From Albirhodobacter sp042466415 (lineage in GTDB: Bacteria > Pseudomonadota > Alphaproteobacteria > Rhodobacterales > Rhodobacteraceae): 64,000 nucleotides of DNA. Shown piece after piece: positions 1-9,597 of this stretch. The DNA is taken from assembly GCF_042466415.1 (NCBI RefSeq), contig NZ_JAXHCH010000002.1, positions 1,240,001-1,304,000 of the forward strand, written 5' to 3'. Each line of letters opens with the position of its first letter. Position 1 is the first letter of the stretch. Both the position numbers and the translations under genes were made by a program. Below the pieces are notes generated by a model. That model saw nothing but the letters and a program-made list of their open reading frames with translations. It was not told the DNA's origin and did no database searches.

Positions 1-612
1 GGCTTAAGCAAATCGGATGCGATCAAGGATTGCGTCAAGATGCTGGACGCGGTGAAAATCCCCGATGCCAAGCGCCGGATCACGATGTATCCGCATGAGT
101 TTTCGGGCGGGATGCGGCAACGCGTGATGATCGCGATGGCGCTGTTGTGCCATCCGCGGCTGATCATCGCGGATGAGCCGACGACCGCGCTCGACGTGAC
201 GGTGCAAGCGCAGATCATGGATTTGCTGCGCGATTTGCAAAGCGATTTCGGCATGGGTTTGATCCTCATCACCCATGATCTGGGCGTGGTTGCGGGCAGC
301 TGCGAGGATACGCTGGTGCTCTACGGCGGGCGGGTGATGGAAACCGGCCCGACGCAGCAGCTTTTCAGCGAACCGACCCACCCCTACACGCGCGGCTTGC
401 TGCAAGCGGTGCCGCGTCTGGGCGCGAAATCGGCCAGCTTGGCAACGATCCCCGGCAATCCGCCCAATATGATGCATCCGCCCGCCGGATGCCCGTTCTC
501 ACCGCGTTGCGCCTTTGCAGACGCCGAATGCGGCCGCACGAAACCCGCTCTGATCGCGTTCGCAGACATGCGCAGCCGCGCCTGCCACCAGTCGCTACAG
601 GACATCACATGA
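1..612 (+). CDS. oligopeptide/dipeptide ABC transporter ATP-binding protein (OppD/DppD type), 5'-truncated by window edge
   Basis: ATPase subunit that would power uptake of peptides, or another Opp-family solute, across the inner membrane. The reading frame is open from base 1, so the N-terminus with its Walker A motif lies outside the window. What remains holds the signature loop FSGGMRQR, Walker B IIADEPTTALDV, the switch histidine in LITHDLGVV, and the C-terminal oligopeptide-ATPase extension with the CPFSPRC motif. The stop codon overlaps the next gene's start (ATGA), so the two are translationally coupled as an OppD-OppF pair. The actual substrate cannot be told, because the binding protein and permeases are not in view. 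Confidence 0.93.
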   Translation, partial: GLSKSDAIKDCVKMLDAVKIPDAKRRITMYPHEFSGGMRQRVMIAMALLCHPRLIIADEPTTALDVTVQAQIMDLLRDLQSDFGMGLILITHDLGVVAGSCEDTLVLYGGRVMETGPTQQLFSEPTHPYTRGLLQAVPRLGAKSASLATIPGNPPNMMHPPAGCPFSPRCAFADAECGRTKPALIAFADMRSRACHQSLQDIT

Positions 613-1628
613 CCGATGACAACACGCTTTTGCACGTCGACGGGGTGAAGGTTTACTTCCCCTACACGGCTGAAGATTCGATTTTTTCGCGCAAAGAGGC
701 GCAGTATATCAAGGCCGTTGACGGCGTGAGCTTCACGATCAAGCGCGGCGAAACGCTGGGCATTGTCGGGGAAAGCGGCAGTGGCAAATCCACGCTGGCG
801 CGGGCGGTGATCCGGATGGTGCCGATCCATGCGGGCCGCGTTTTGTGGATGGGGCAGGATCTGGTCGGGATGAAAGCCGCCGAGATGCGATTGCAGCGCA
901 AAGACCTGCAAATGATCTTCCAAGATCCGCTCGCCTCGCTCAACCCGCGCATGACCCTGCGCGAGATCATCGCCGAGCCGCTGAAAACGCATTTCCCCAA
1001 AATGCGCAAAGCCGAAATGAACGAGCGGATCGCGAAAATGATGACGCGGGTGGGTTTGCTGCCCGATATGATCAACCGCTATCCGCACGAATTCTCGGGC
1101 GGCCAGTGCCAACGGATCGGCATCGCGCGCGCGCTGATTTTGGAACCAAAGCTTTTGATCTGCGATGAGCCGGTCTCGGCGCTCGATGTGTCAATTCAGG
1201 CGCAGGTCATAAATCTGCTGGTTGACTTGCAAAAGGATATGGATCTGTCCTTGATGTTCATCGCGCATGATTTGAGCGTGGTGCAACATATTTCGGACCG
1301 TGTGATGGTGCTCTATCTCGGCTCGATCATGGAACTCGCGAGCAGCGATGACATCTATGAAAACCCCGCCCATCCCTACACGCGCGCATTGATCGCGGCG
1401 GTTCCCGATATTGACCGCCCCGCCCCCGCGGACCGTGCGGCGATGATGCTCGATGGCGATCTGCCCTCGCCCCTCTCGCCGCCATCAGGCTGCCCGTTCC
1501 GCACGCGCTGCCCGCAAGCGCAGGACATCTGCGCCACCACGCGCCCGCCCCTGCAAGAACCCGCGCCGGGGCATAGCGTTGCGTGCCACTTCCACACCGT
1601 GGCACAGCCCGCGCCGCTGGGCGTATAA
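609..1628 (+). CDS. oligopeptide/dipeptide ABC transporter ATP-binding protein (OppF/DppF type)
   Basis: Second ATPase of the Opp/Dpp-type importer, 339 residues, the usual size. I chose the ATG at 609 because it overlaps the upstream stop by four bases and gives the normal family N-terminus; an in-frame upstream extension to 489 lies inside the preceding gene. Motifs in order: Walker A GESGSGKST, Q-loop MIFQDPLASLNP, signature FSGGQCQRIGIARAL, Walker B LLICDEPVSALDV, H-loop FIAHDLSVV, then the C-terminal CPFRTRC cysteine motif typical of this subfamily. The gene is the last of its operon: a GC-rich hairpin follows and the next genes are convergent. Confidence 0.95.
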   Translation: MTDDNTLLHVDGVKVYFPYTAEDSIFSRKEAQYIKAVDGVSFTIKRGETLGIVGESGSGKSTLARAVIRMVPIHAGRVLWMGQDLVGMKAAEMRLQRKDLQMIFQDPLASLNPRMTLREIIAEPLKTHFPKMRKAEMNERIAKMMTRVGLLPDMINRYPHEFSGGQCQRIGIARALILEPKLLICDEPVSALDVSIQAQVINLLVDLQKDMDLSLMFIAHDLSVVQHISDRVMVLYLGSIMELASSDDIYENPAHPYTRALIAAVPDIDRPAPADRAAMMLDGDLPSPLSPPSGCPFRTRCPQAQDICATTRPPLQEPAPGHSVACHFHTVAQPAPLGV

Positions 1629-1635
1629 GATCACG

Positions 1636-1664
1636 GCCCGCCCCCTGATCCCATCGGGGCGGGC
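1636..1664. terminator. GC-rich hairpin between convergent genes
   Basis: Perfect 9-bp inverted repeat GCCCGCCCC / GGGGCGGGC with an 11-base loop, between the end of the OppF-type gene (+) and the end of the RND pump gene (-). There is no clear T-tract on either side, so termination efficiency is uncertain. Confidence 0.5.
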
Positions 1665-1692
1665 AACGAGGCGGCATCGCGGCGAGGTCCGT

Positions 1693-4600
1693 TTACGCGG
1701 AGGCGGCCCGATCTACGGAGGGGCGCGCGCGATTGGCCTTGCGTTCCCCCAACATCAGCATGGCGGGGGTGACGATCAACGTCAAAACGGTTGCCACGAC
1801 CAACCCGCCCGCAATGGCGGAGGAAAGCTCCGTCCACCACTGCGTCGACGGGGCGCCGTAGACGATCTCCCGCGTGAAGAAGTTGAGATTGATCCCGATC
1901 ACCATCGGCAAAAGCCCCAACGCCGTCGTCACGGACGTCAACACGACAGGCCGAAGGCGTTGCGCGCCCGTGCGCAGCGCCGCCTCCAACGGCGACATCC
2001 CCGCGCCCCTTAGATCGTTGTAGGTATCAATCAAAACGATGTTGTTATTGACCACGATCCCTGCCAGCGCAATCACACCAATCCCCCCCATGACGACGCC
2101 AAACGGCCTGCCCGTGACGATCAACCCCAGCAACACCCCCGCAACAGAAAAGACGATTGCGCTCATCACAACAAAGGCTTGGTAGAAGCTGTTAAACTGG
2201 ATCACGAGGATCACGAACATCAGGAAGATCGCGGTAATGAACGCACCGATCAAAAACACCATCGAGTCGCGCTGATCCTCGGCCTCGCCCGCGAAACTTG
2301 CCTCGACGCCGGGCGGCAGATCCATCGCGTTGATCGCGGCTTGCAGCGCCACGACCTGATCGTTGACCAAAACGCCCAATCCCACATTCGCCTCAATCGT
2401 CACGACACGCCGTTGATCGACACGGGTGATTGTCCCGCTGCGCGGCGCAGGCTCGAAGGTGACGAAGTTCGATATCGGGACGAGCCCCGCGCTGGTGGGG
2501 ACGCGCAGCGATTCCAGCGCGTCCAGCGTGCGTGAATCGGATGGGAACCGCACGTTGATATCGACCGCCCCATCAGCCCCCGCAGGACGGTAATCGGCAA
2601 CGGTGATCCCGCGTGTCAAAAGCTGGACCGCCTGCCCCAAAGTCGAGATATCCGCCCCGAACCGTGCTGCTTCCGATCGGTTCACCCGAAGGCGCCATTC
2701 CACCCCCGGCAAGGCGCGCGTGTCGGTAATATCGGTAAATCCCCCGATGTCATCCATTCGCGCGCGGATTCCCTCAACCGCGGCCGCCTGTGCCTCAAAA
2801 TCGTTTGAAATCACGCGCAACGAGATCGGCTTGCCCGCCGACGGCCCCTCGGAAGCTGTTTGCACCTGAACATTCACCCCCGGAATGCCGGCCATATCGG
2901 CGCGGATATCCTCACCGATTTCCGCCGCCGGACGACGCGTGTCCCACGGCGTGAATTCGATCTGCACCGTGCCGATCAGATCCGCAGCGTCCTGATTGGA
3001 GCCGCCGGTGCGCGCGTAAACAGAGGCAATCTCGTCATATTCAAATAGACGGGTTTCAACCTGCCGCACCAAGGCGTCTTTCTCAAAGATCGAGAAATTG
3101 TCGCGCGCGCGCACCTGCACCTGCGCGAAATCAGGCTCGATGGAGGGAAAGAATGTAACGCCATTGCCGAACTGGCCATAGGCCGTGAACCCCGCCAACA
3201 AGAACGCAACCGCCATGATGAACGTGGCCCAAGGGCGCAGAATTGCGAATTGCAGCACCTTTACATACCCGCCAGTGATCCCCTTAAGCAGGCGTGGATC
3301 GCCCTTTTCCGCCGCATGGAGCGTAGCCTTATCGCGCGCCGATTGCGGCGGTTTACGGCCAATCAAGGCCCCCGCAACGGGGATGAAAACCAGCGCCATA
3401 AACAGCGACGCGGTTAAGGTCAGGATCACCGTGATCGGCAGGAACTTCATGAATTCGCCCACGGTTCCTTCCCAAAACAGGAGCGGAAAGAACACGCAAA
3501 GCGTCGTCGCGGTCGAGGCAACAATGGGCCAAGCCATTCGTTTGGCAGCATAAATATAGGCCTTGCGCGGGGTATCGCCCTCTTGCAAACGACGGTCCGC
3601 GAGTTCGGTCGTCACAATCGCGCCGTCAACAAGCATCCCCACCACGAGGATCAACGAGAACAAGACCACAAGGTTCATCGTATAACCCATCATCGACAGC
3701 GCCGTGACCCCGGCCAGAAAGGCGCCCGGAATCGCCAGCCCGACAAGCAAGGCAGACCGAATGCCCAGCGCCCAAACGATCACGATCATCACCAAGATAA
3801 CCGCCGCGATGACATTGGCCTCCAGATCGCGCAGCATCGACGTGACCTGCTCGCTCTCGTCTTGCATGTAATCCACTTGCACCGAGGCGGGCCAATCCGC
3901 CTGCGATTGCTCGATCAAACCGCGCACGGCGGCGACGGTTTCGATGATGTTCGCGCCTGCACGTTTCTTGATTTCCAACGCCAAAGCGGGCTGCCCATTG
4001 ATGCGCGCGAAGCCTGTCGGATCTTCAAACGTGCTTCGGATCTGGGCGACGTCGGCGAAGGTCACAACCGTGTTGCCGCGCACTTTAATCGGCAACGACA
4101 TGACATCGCTCACGTTTTCGATCAGGCCGGGCACTTTCAATACGATCCGCCCTGCGCCATTTTCGATCGCCCCCGCGGCAATCAACAGGTTGTTGCGGGT
4201 GATCTGGCTGATCAGCTCCTCAAAGCTCAGATTATAGGTTTCAAACACGGTCGGATCGATGAGCACCTCCAACAGCTCGTCGCGCTCACCCCCGATATCA
4301 ACCTCGAGCACGCCCGAGAGCCCCTCGATCCCGTCCGCGAGGTCTTGCGACAGGCGATTCAACGTCCGCTCGGGCACCGGCCCCGATAAAATCACCGTCA
4401 GGATCGGAAAGAGCGCGGTGTTGATCTCCGTCACCACAGGATCGCTCGCATCGTCGGGCAAGTCGGATTTCGCGCGGTCCACACCCTCGTTCACCTTGTC
4501 GAGCGCCGCTTGCGCATCAAACCCCGGCTCGAACTCCAGTTGCACACTCGCGTAGCCCTCACCCGCATTCGCCTTCATCTGTTTGAGGCCCGTCAACGCG

Positions 4601-4818
4601 CTGAGCTCCGTTTCGAGCGGTTCAATCAGCAATCTCTCCGCATCGCTCGGCGTGATGCCGTCGAGGCTGGTCGAGACGTAGAAGATCGGGATCGGGATCT
4701 CGGGAGAGCTTTCCTTGGGAATGGTGACATAGGAATACGCGCCGACGATCAAGATCATCGCCAACGCCATCATGATGACCCGCGTCCGGCTAAAAGCGGC
4801 GTCGATGAGCTTATTCAT
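1693..4818 (-). CDS. RND-family efflux permease (AcrB/HAE1-like inner membrane pump)
   Basis: Proton-driven inner-membrane pump of the resistance-nodulation-division family, 1041 residues, the normal length. It shows the family layout: TM1 at the N-terminus (about 12-32), a large periplasmic loop, a TM block around residues 335-480, a second periplasmic loop, and the final TM block from about 850. The TM4 proton-relay motif reads GMLVDGAIV (394-402), with Asp398 but Gly where AcrB has a second Asp. This is common in divergent RND branches but makes the substrate class hard to call. The start overlaps the adaptor gene by eight bases. No outer-membrane channel gene is adjacent, so a TolC-like partner would be encoded elsewhere. 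Confidence 0.93.
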   Translation of the reverse strand: MNKLIDAAFSRTRVIMMALAMILIVGAYSYVTIPKESSPEIPIPIFYVSTSLDGITPSDAERLLIEPLETELSALTGLKQMKANAGEGYASVQLEFEPGFDAQAALDKVNEGVDRAKSDLPDDASDPVVTEINTALFPILTVILSGPVPERTLNRLSQDLADGIEGLSGVLEVDIGGERDELLEVLIDPTVFETYNLSFEELISQITRNNLLIAAGAIENGAGRIVLKVPGLIENVSDVMSLPIKVRGNTVVTFADVAQIRSTFEDPTGFARINGQPALALEIKKRAGANIIETVAAVRGLIEQSQADWPASVQVDYMQDESEQVTSMLRDLEANVIAAVILVMIVIVWALGIRSALLVGLAIPGAFLAGVTALSMMGYTMNLVVLFSLILVVGMLVDGAIVTTELADRRLQEGDTPRKAYIYAAKRMAWPIVASTATTLCVFFPLLFWEGTVGEFMKFLPITVILTLTASLFMALVFIPVAGALIGRKPPQSARDKATLHAAEKGDPRLLKGITGGYVKVLQFAILRPWATFIMAVAFLLAGFTAYGQFGNGVTFFPSIEPDFAQVQVRARDNFSIFEKDALVRQVETRLFEYDEIASVYARTGGSNQDAADLIGTVQIEFTPWDTRRPAAEIGEDIRADMAGIPGVNVQVQTASEGPSAGKPISLRVISNDFEAQAAAVEGIRARMDDIGGFTDITDTRALPGVEWRLRVNRSEAARFGADISTLGQAVQLLTRGITVADYRPAGADGAVDINVRFPSDSRTLDALESLRVPTSAGLVPISNFVTFEPAPRSGTITRVDQRRVVTIEANVGLGVLVNDQVVALQAAINAMDLPPGVEASFAGEAEDQRDSMVFLIGAFITAIFLMFVILVIQFNSFYQAFVVMSAIVFSVAGVLLGLIVTGRPFGVVMGGIGVIALAGIVVNNNIVLIDTYNDLRGAGMSPLEAALRTGAQRLRPVVLTSVTTALGLLPMVIGINLNFFTREIVYGAPSTQWWTELSSAIAGGLVVATVLTLIVTPAMLMLGERKANRARPSVDRAASA

Positions 4819-6046
4819 TCAGCAAGCCCGCCTCAGGATTGTCCCCGACACTGGTGCCAGTCGTGACGTCAGGAGAGGCCACCAATCCGGCCTCGGCAGG
4901 ATCGACGAGCGCTTCCGGATCACCCTCTTGCACTGTGGGAGCGACAGTCTCACCGTCATTCACAAAGCCCTGACCTATCGTGATAATTTGCGCGGCGTCG
5001 GGCAAGCCCGACACCCAAATTCCATCGGTTTGCGCGCGCACGATCTCGACGGGATGGAAAACGACACTGTTCTGGGCGTCGACCGTTTTGACGCCCAAAG
5101 CTCCGTCCGTATCGAGGGATAAAATCGCAGGCGAAATGAAATGCGCGGTGATCTCGCCTGTCGGGATCTGAAGCTGCGCGCTGATGCCTGCGGGAATTGC
5201 CCCGTCCTCATTCGGGATGTCGATATCTGCGGTAAAGGTGCGCGTCTGCGCGTCCGCGCTCGACCCGATGAAGGTTACCACGCCCGCCGCGCTCTCGCCT
5301 GTCATGAACGCTACTTGCGCGGTCTGGCCCTGGCGGATGTCGCGGATTGCTTGCTGCGGGATCTGGATGCGGACGGTCAAGGGCGCGTTGTCCACAATCC
5401 GGCCGATATCGTCGCCTATGGTGATATATTCGCCCTCGTTGATCTCCAACGCCTCCAACCGCCCCGCGAAGGGCGCGCGGATCTCGGTGTTCGTCACGGC
5501 CTCATTGGCCGCCGTTACGCCCGCCTGTGCGGAGGCCAATGCGGCCCGCGCCTGCGCCACACGATCAGCGGTGGCAACACCGCGCGCCAAGAGCGCCTGC
5601 GCGTTCTCATACTCGCGCTGGGCAAGCCGCAATTCCTCCTCCGCTCGCGCGAGATCGGATTGCCGCGCGGCAGGTGCAAAGCGCGCAATCGGCTCGCCCG
5701 ATGCAAGATCGGCCCCCTTTGCCACGAGGATCTCCGCGATCAGGCCCGATGTCTCCGCACGGATTGAGGTATCACGATCCGGGAGCGCCTGCCCCTCCGC
5801 CGAGAAGATCCTCGGGATGGTTTGCGCTTGCGATGCCATCACGGCAACGCTCACCGGTTGGCGCATGGCGGCGGTCGCTCCTCCCGCCTCCCCGTCGTCA
5901 TGCGCGGACGGGATGAGATAGCCGCTGCCCATCCAAGCGACAATCGCGAGCGCGAGACCGCCCGCCACCCATTTGGACCGCGAAGCCCCCGCATCATCCG
6001 CAAATGTCAGCGCCGCATCATCGGGCTGTCGGGGCGCGTCCATCAT
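4811..6046 (-). CDS. RND efflux periplasmic adaptor subunit (membrane fusion protein, HlyD/AcrA family)
   Basis: Adaptor linking the RND pump to an outer-membrane channel; 411 residues. After a short cytoplasmic stretch there is one N-terminal hydrophobic anchor (about residues 27-47, WVAGGLALAIVAWMGSGYLI) with no lipobox cysteine. Then come the lipoyl/barrel-sandwich region (SGLIAEILVAKGADL...GEPIARF), a coiled-coil hairpin rich in Ala/Glu/Arg (about 150-200), the returning half-lipoyl motif IRAPFAGRLEALEINEGEY, and a beta-barrel domain. A strong Shine-Dalgarno GAGGAG precedes the ATG pair at 6046. It is co-transcribed with the pump gene, which it overlaps by eight bases. Confidence 0.93.
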   Translation of the reverse strand: MMDAPRQPDDAALTFADDAGASRSKWVAGGLALAIVAWMGSGYLIPSAHDDGEAGGATAAMRQPVSVAVMASQAQTIPRIFSAEGQALPDRDTSIRAETSGLIAEILVAKGADLASGEPIARFAPAARQSDLARAEEELRLAQREYENAQALLARGVATADRVAQARAALASAQAGVTAANEAVTNTEIRAPFAGRLEALEINEGEYITIGDDIGRIVDNAPLTVRIQIPQQAIRDIRQGQTAQVAFMTGESAAGVVTFIGSSADAQTRTFTADIDIPNEDGAIPAGISAQLQIPTGEITAHFISPAILSLDTDGALGVKTVDAQNSVVFHPVEIVRAQTDGIWVSGLPDAAQIITIGQGFVNDGETVAPTVQEGDPEALVDPAEAGLVASPDVTTGTSVGDNPEAGLLNE

Positions 6047-6200
6047 CCTTAGATCTCCTCATTCCACCGTCGCACATCCGCTCGCATCCAGACCGCCAAT
6101 CCACCGTCCACCGCAAGCCTTCACGCTTGCCGGACCCTAGCCGACACGCAATGATTGTTAAACATAGCCCTCATTCATAGAATTTCAGCTAGCCTAAGCA

Positions 6201-7118
6201 TCACGCTTGCGCCGAAACATCGAGAGCGAGCGCTTTTGCGGCCGCGCGCAGCGTCGCCGTCAACCTGTCATGGCTGTCGTCAACAGGTTGGCCGGAGGGA
6301 AACAACAGACTTATGCCGCGATGCGCCTCCGCCATTCGCAAGGGCCGGACCGTGATTTCCTCGCGGTGGATCGCCTGTCGCCGCGCGAACAGATCGGGCA
6401 AAACCGCAACCCCCGCCCCCGTCGCCGCCATCAAAACGATGGAATTGAGACTGGTGCCCTCATAATCATCCGAGACGGTCCCCCCACTGACCCCCGCCAA
6501 ACCGTAGACGATCCGCGCCAACCGGTGCCCCGTATCCAGCGTCAAAAGACGTTGCCCCGCGAGATCGGACTCCGTGATATGCGGCAAGATGGCCAAGGGA
6601 TGGTCGTTGGAGACCGCCACCCAAAGCGACTCGGTGAATAAGGGGCGCTGCCACGTGTTGGGATGATCCTCGGGCGTCGAGATGATCGCATCAAACCGGC
6701 CTGCCCGCAGCCCCTCGTCAAGGTGCATCGTGTTTTCCTCGCGCACAATAACCCGCAGATCGGGTTGCTCGCGGTGCAATGATTGCATCACCTGCGGCAA
6801 AAGATAGGGCCCGATAGACGGCAACACCCCGAGCCGCAACCGCCCCGCAAACGGCAAGGCCGATTGCATGACCCCCCGCAGATTTTCGACATCCGTCAAA
6901 ATCCGCCGCGCGCGCAGCACGAATTCCAGCCCCTTCGCCGTCGCAACCGCCCCGCCGCGCCCACGTTTGAACAACACCACCCCCAGATCTGCCTCCACCG
7001 CAGCAATCTGGTTTGACAAGCTGGGCTGGCTGACATGCAAGACATCCGCCGCCAAACCAAACCCGCCGAGCTGATGCACCGTGACGATATATTGCAGCTG
7101 GCGAAGGGTCGGGCGCAT
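6201..7118 (-). CDS. LysR-family transcriptional regulator, OxyR-like fold without cysteines
   Basis: 305-residue DNA-binding regulator. The N-terminal winged helix-turn-helix covers about residues 1-60, followed by the linker helix and a two-lobed effector domain. The effector domain resembles OxyR (GVLPSIGPYLLPQVMQ, later LLTLDTGHRLARIV), but where E. coli OxyR has its redox Cys199 (GHCLRD) this protein has Arg199, and the whole protein contains no cysteine. It is therefore unlikely to sense peroxide through a disulfide. It diverges from the SbtA-type bicarbonate transporter gene, and an inverted repeat with LysR geometry lies just upstream of its start codon. It also lies upstream of the RND pump genes on the same strand (154-base gap), so either neighbour may be a target. 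Confidence 0.93.
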   Translation of the reverse strand: MRPTLRQLQYIVTVHQLGGFGLAADVLHVSQPSLSNQIAAVEADLGVVLFKRGRGGAVATAKGLEFVLRARRILTDVENLRGVMQSALPFAGRLRLGVLPSIGPYLLPQVMQSLHREQPDLRVIVREENTMHLDEGLRAGRFDAIISTPEDHPNTWQRPLFTESLWVAVSNDHPLAILPHITESDLAGQRLLTLDTGHRLARIVYGLAGVSGGTVSDDYEGTSLNSIVLMAATGAGVAVLPDLFARRQAIHREEITVRPLRMAEAHRGISLLFPSGQPVDDSHDRLTATLRAAAKALALDVSAQA

Positions 7119-7121
7119 TAC

Positions 7122-7136
7122 ATAGCTCCAAGCTAT
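7122..7136. promoter_or_regulatory. LysR-type operator in the lysR/sbtA divergent promoter
   Basis: Perfect inverted repeat ATAGC-TCCAA-GCTAT, three bases upstream of the LysR start codon. It contains the T-N11-A spacing typical of LysR recognition sites (T7123, A7135). A second, shorter repeat ATAC-AAA-GTAT follows at 7148-7158, on the sbtA side, where a LysR activation site would be expected. Binding is inferred, not shown. Confidence 0.65.
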
Positions 7137-7235
7137 CTAAAATCGGCATACAAAGTATTTAAATTATAACAGGAAAGCTGGCAACAGGCGCGAACCGCAA
7201 CGCAGCTTGCAATATCATTGCACTGGAGACCTCAC

Positions 7236-8207
7236 ATGCCGCCTGTCTTTGAAACGCTTTTTGGCAACCTGATCGTGCCGACCATCCTGTTCTTCGCGCT
7301 CGGCTTGGTTGCCGCCGCCCTCCGCAGCGATTTATCCATTCCGGAAGGGGCGGCGAAGTTTCTGTCGCTCTATCTCCTCCTCGCAATCGGGTTCAAGGGC
7401 GGGCACAGCCTGTCGCAATACGGGCTGAGCGCGGACATCTTCAAGGCGCTCGCGGCGGGCATACTGCTGTCTTTCGCGCTGCCGTTTCTTGCTTTCGTGT
7501 TGCTGCGCGTAATGACCTCGCTCGATACCGTGAATGCCGCGGCGGTGGCAGGGCATTACGGGTCGATCTCGATTGTGACATTTGTCGCCGCGACCAGCCT
7601 TCTTGAGCTCTCGAACCTCAAGTTTGACGGTTATATGGTGGCGGTTGCGGCAAGTATGGAAGTGCCCGCGATCTTGTCTGCGCTGTGGATTGCGCGGCGG
7701 TTCTCGGGCGACACGACAACCGCGTGTGTGCCCATGCGGGAGTTGCTGACCAATGGGTCGGTAGTGCTTTTGGTGGGGGCGTTCGGGATCGGGGCGGTAA
7801 CGCGCGAAAACGGGATGGCGATGATTGCGCCGTTTGTGGTGACACCGTTCACGGGGATCTTGTGCATTTTCATGCTCGACATGGGCCTGACGGCGGGGCG
7901 CAGCTTGATGCACAACCGGCATTTGATGCGGGCAGGATTGTTCGGGTTTGGCGTGGTGATGCCGATGGCTGGCGCTTTGCTGGCTTGGGGGGCCGGTGCG
8001 TTGATCGGTCTGCAAACCGGCAGCCTGTTCTTGCTGATGGTGCTTGGGGCTTCCGCCTCCTATATCGCGGTGCCCGCCGCGATGCGGATCGCGCTGCCCA
8101 AGGCCACGCCGGGGATTTACCTGACACTGGCGCTCGGGGTGACCTTTCCGTTCAACATCACCGTCGGCCTTCCGGTCTATCTCTGGCTTGCGGGGCTTGG
8201 CGGGTGA
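7236..8207 (+). CDS. sbtA: SbtA-type sodium-dependent bicarbonate transporter
   Basis: Polytopic inner-membrane protein of the SbtA family (Pfam PF05982), 323 residues, which imports bicarbonate with sodium in cyanobacteria. Family hallmarks are the N-terminal FLSLYLLLAIGFKGGHSL, the repeated inverted half with FMLDMGLTAG, and the C-terminal ASASYIAVPAAMRIALP and GVTFPFNITVGLPVYL segments. I chose ATG 7236, preceded by GGAG; a TTG six codons upstream (7218) is less likely. No gene for the PII-like partner SbtB is next to it, unlike in cyanobacteria, so allosteric control may be absent or encoded elsewhere. It is divergent from a LysR regulator, which recalls the LysR-type control (CmpR/CcmR) of inorganic-carbon uptake. 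Confidence 0.88.
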   Translation: MPPVFETLFGNLIVPTILFFALGLVAAALRSDLSIPEGAAKFLSLYLLLAIGFKGGHSLSQYGLSADIFKALAAGILLSFALPFLAFVLLRVMTSLDTVNAAAVAGHYGSISIVTFVAATSLLELSNLKFDGYMVAVAASMEVPAILSALWIARRFSGDTTTACVPMRELLTNGSVVLLVGAFGIGAVTRENGMAMIAPFVVTPFTGILCIFMLDMGLTAGRSLMHNRHLMRAGLFGFGVVMPMAGALLAWGAGALIGLQTGSLFLLMVLGASASYIAVPAAMRIALPKATPGIYLTLALGVTFPFNITVGLPVYLWLAGLGG

Positions 8208-8248
8208 TGGCGCCTATGCGGTTGCCCCCGCCGCCCCATCTCGCCGCC

Positions 8249-9475
8249 TCATCCCGCCGTCTCATCCTGTGGCAAACGCGCGACCAAAAACCACGCGATG
8301 AGTTTGAGGCAACACGGCACAATCGCATAAGCCGCCGTTAACGCGCCCAGCGCCTGCGCATCATTGGATTGGGACGGGTTAAACCCGTTCCATTCCAGCA
8401 CGGGCATTACCAAAAACGCGGCAAGCGCCAAACCGAGCTTGCCCGCAAACGCCCAGATGCCGAAGGCCAGCGACGCATTCAGTCGCGCCCGCGTCAACGC
8501 CACCGAAAACATCGCAGGCAAGAGCACCGTATCCGCGCCCAATGCCGCCCCCGCAGCGATGCATACCGCCGCAAAGGGCCATAGATCGCCCGCCGACAAG
8601 AACGCCGTCGCCCCAAATCCGACGATCGACAAAGGCATCGCGATGAGCAACGTCCGCTTGGGGCCGATCCGCCCGCTGATCCGCGTCCAGAACGGCACGC
8701 TCACCCCCGCGCTGATGAAAAACAGCATCAGCAAGGGGCCTGCCGCATCCGGCAGCATAAGCTTGTCTTGCACAAAAAACAAAAACAACGTCGAGGTCAT
8801 TGCAACCGGCAAGCTATTGGCCAGTGCCAGCCCCAAGAGCCGTAACGCCCCCGCGTCACCCAGCCCTTTCACCGAGACTGCCGCGCCAATGATCGCCGGA
8901 CGGCGCCACATTGGAACCGTGGCGGCTCCGACGCACAGTGCCAAAAGGCCAAGACCCCAACCGAAGGCACCGTATCCCTGCCCCTGCGCGCCCAAAGCCG
9001 TAGCGACCGCGGGCGCAATCGCGGCCAGCACGACCCCCGCTAACATGCCACCCTCCCGAAACGCGGCAAGCGTCATCAACGCCTGCGGCTCCGGACGCAG
9101 GGCCAAGGTCGCGCTGCGGCCGTAGAGCAAGATCGAGCCAAGGCTATAGGCGGTAAACAGCAATACCAAAACACCCGTCAGGCGCAGCGCCACATTCGGC
9201 CCAGCGTCCAAGGTGAAAAGCGCCGGAAAGCCAATCGCAAGCCCCAACGCCGCCGCGATCGCGAAGACGCCCTGCGCGCGCGGCCAGCGGTCAATCGCCC
9301 ACCCGATTAACGGATCTTGCACCAGATCAACCAGCCGGATCACCAGCAGAACGACCCCAAGCGCCCCCAGCCCCATGCCCAACTCCACGGCGGCAAATTG
9401 CGGCAGGTGGATATAAAGCGGGATGCCCGCGGCGGCCAGCATCAGCGCGTAAAGGCTCACTTGAGGGTAATGCAT
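8249..9475 (-). CDS. MFS_2 / GPH-type cation symporter family transporter
   Basis: 408-residue membrane protein with about twelve hydrophobic segments. The motif RLVDLVQDPLIGWAIDR near residues 47-63 is the signature of the glycoside-pentoside-hexuronide cation symporter branch of the major facilitator superfamily (MelB-like), and a matching loop is seen in the second half (FWTRISGRIGPKRTLL). Substrate is not predictable; many proteobacterial members of this group are orphans. The gene stands alone, convergent with sbtA, and lies downstream of the transmembrane-anchor/HupE cluster with a 122-base gap. It is probably not part of that unit. Confidence 0.87.
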   Translation of the reverse strand: MHYPQVSLYALMLAAAGIPLYIHLPQFAAVELGMGLGALGVVLLVIRLVDLVQDPLIGWAIDRWPRAQGVFAIAAALGLAIGFPALFTLDAGPNVALRLTGVLVLLFTAYSLGSILLYGRSATLALRPEPQALMTLAAFREGGMLAGVVLAAIAPAVATALGAQGQGYGAFGWGLGLLALCVGAATVPMWRRPAIIGAAVSVKGLGDAGALRLLGLALANSLPVAMTSTLFLFFVQDKLMLPDAAGPLLMLFFISAGVSVPFWTRISGRIGPKRTLLIAMPLSIVGFGATAFLSAGDLWPFAAVCIAAGAALGADTVLLPAMFSVALTRARLNASLAFGIWAFAGKLGLALAAFLVMPVLEWNGFNPSQSNDAQALGALTAAYAIVPCCLKLIAWFLVARLPQDETAG

Positions 9476-9597
9476 CGCGGTCCCGCCTTACGCTATGTCG
9501 TGAGCCACAGATAAGGCAAAGCTTTGCCGCGTCAAACCCCGATGCCTTCGCTGCCTTGCGTCCCCGCGCGCGCGCCCCGACACAGGCCGCGACCGCG

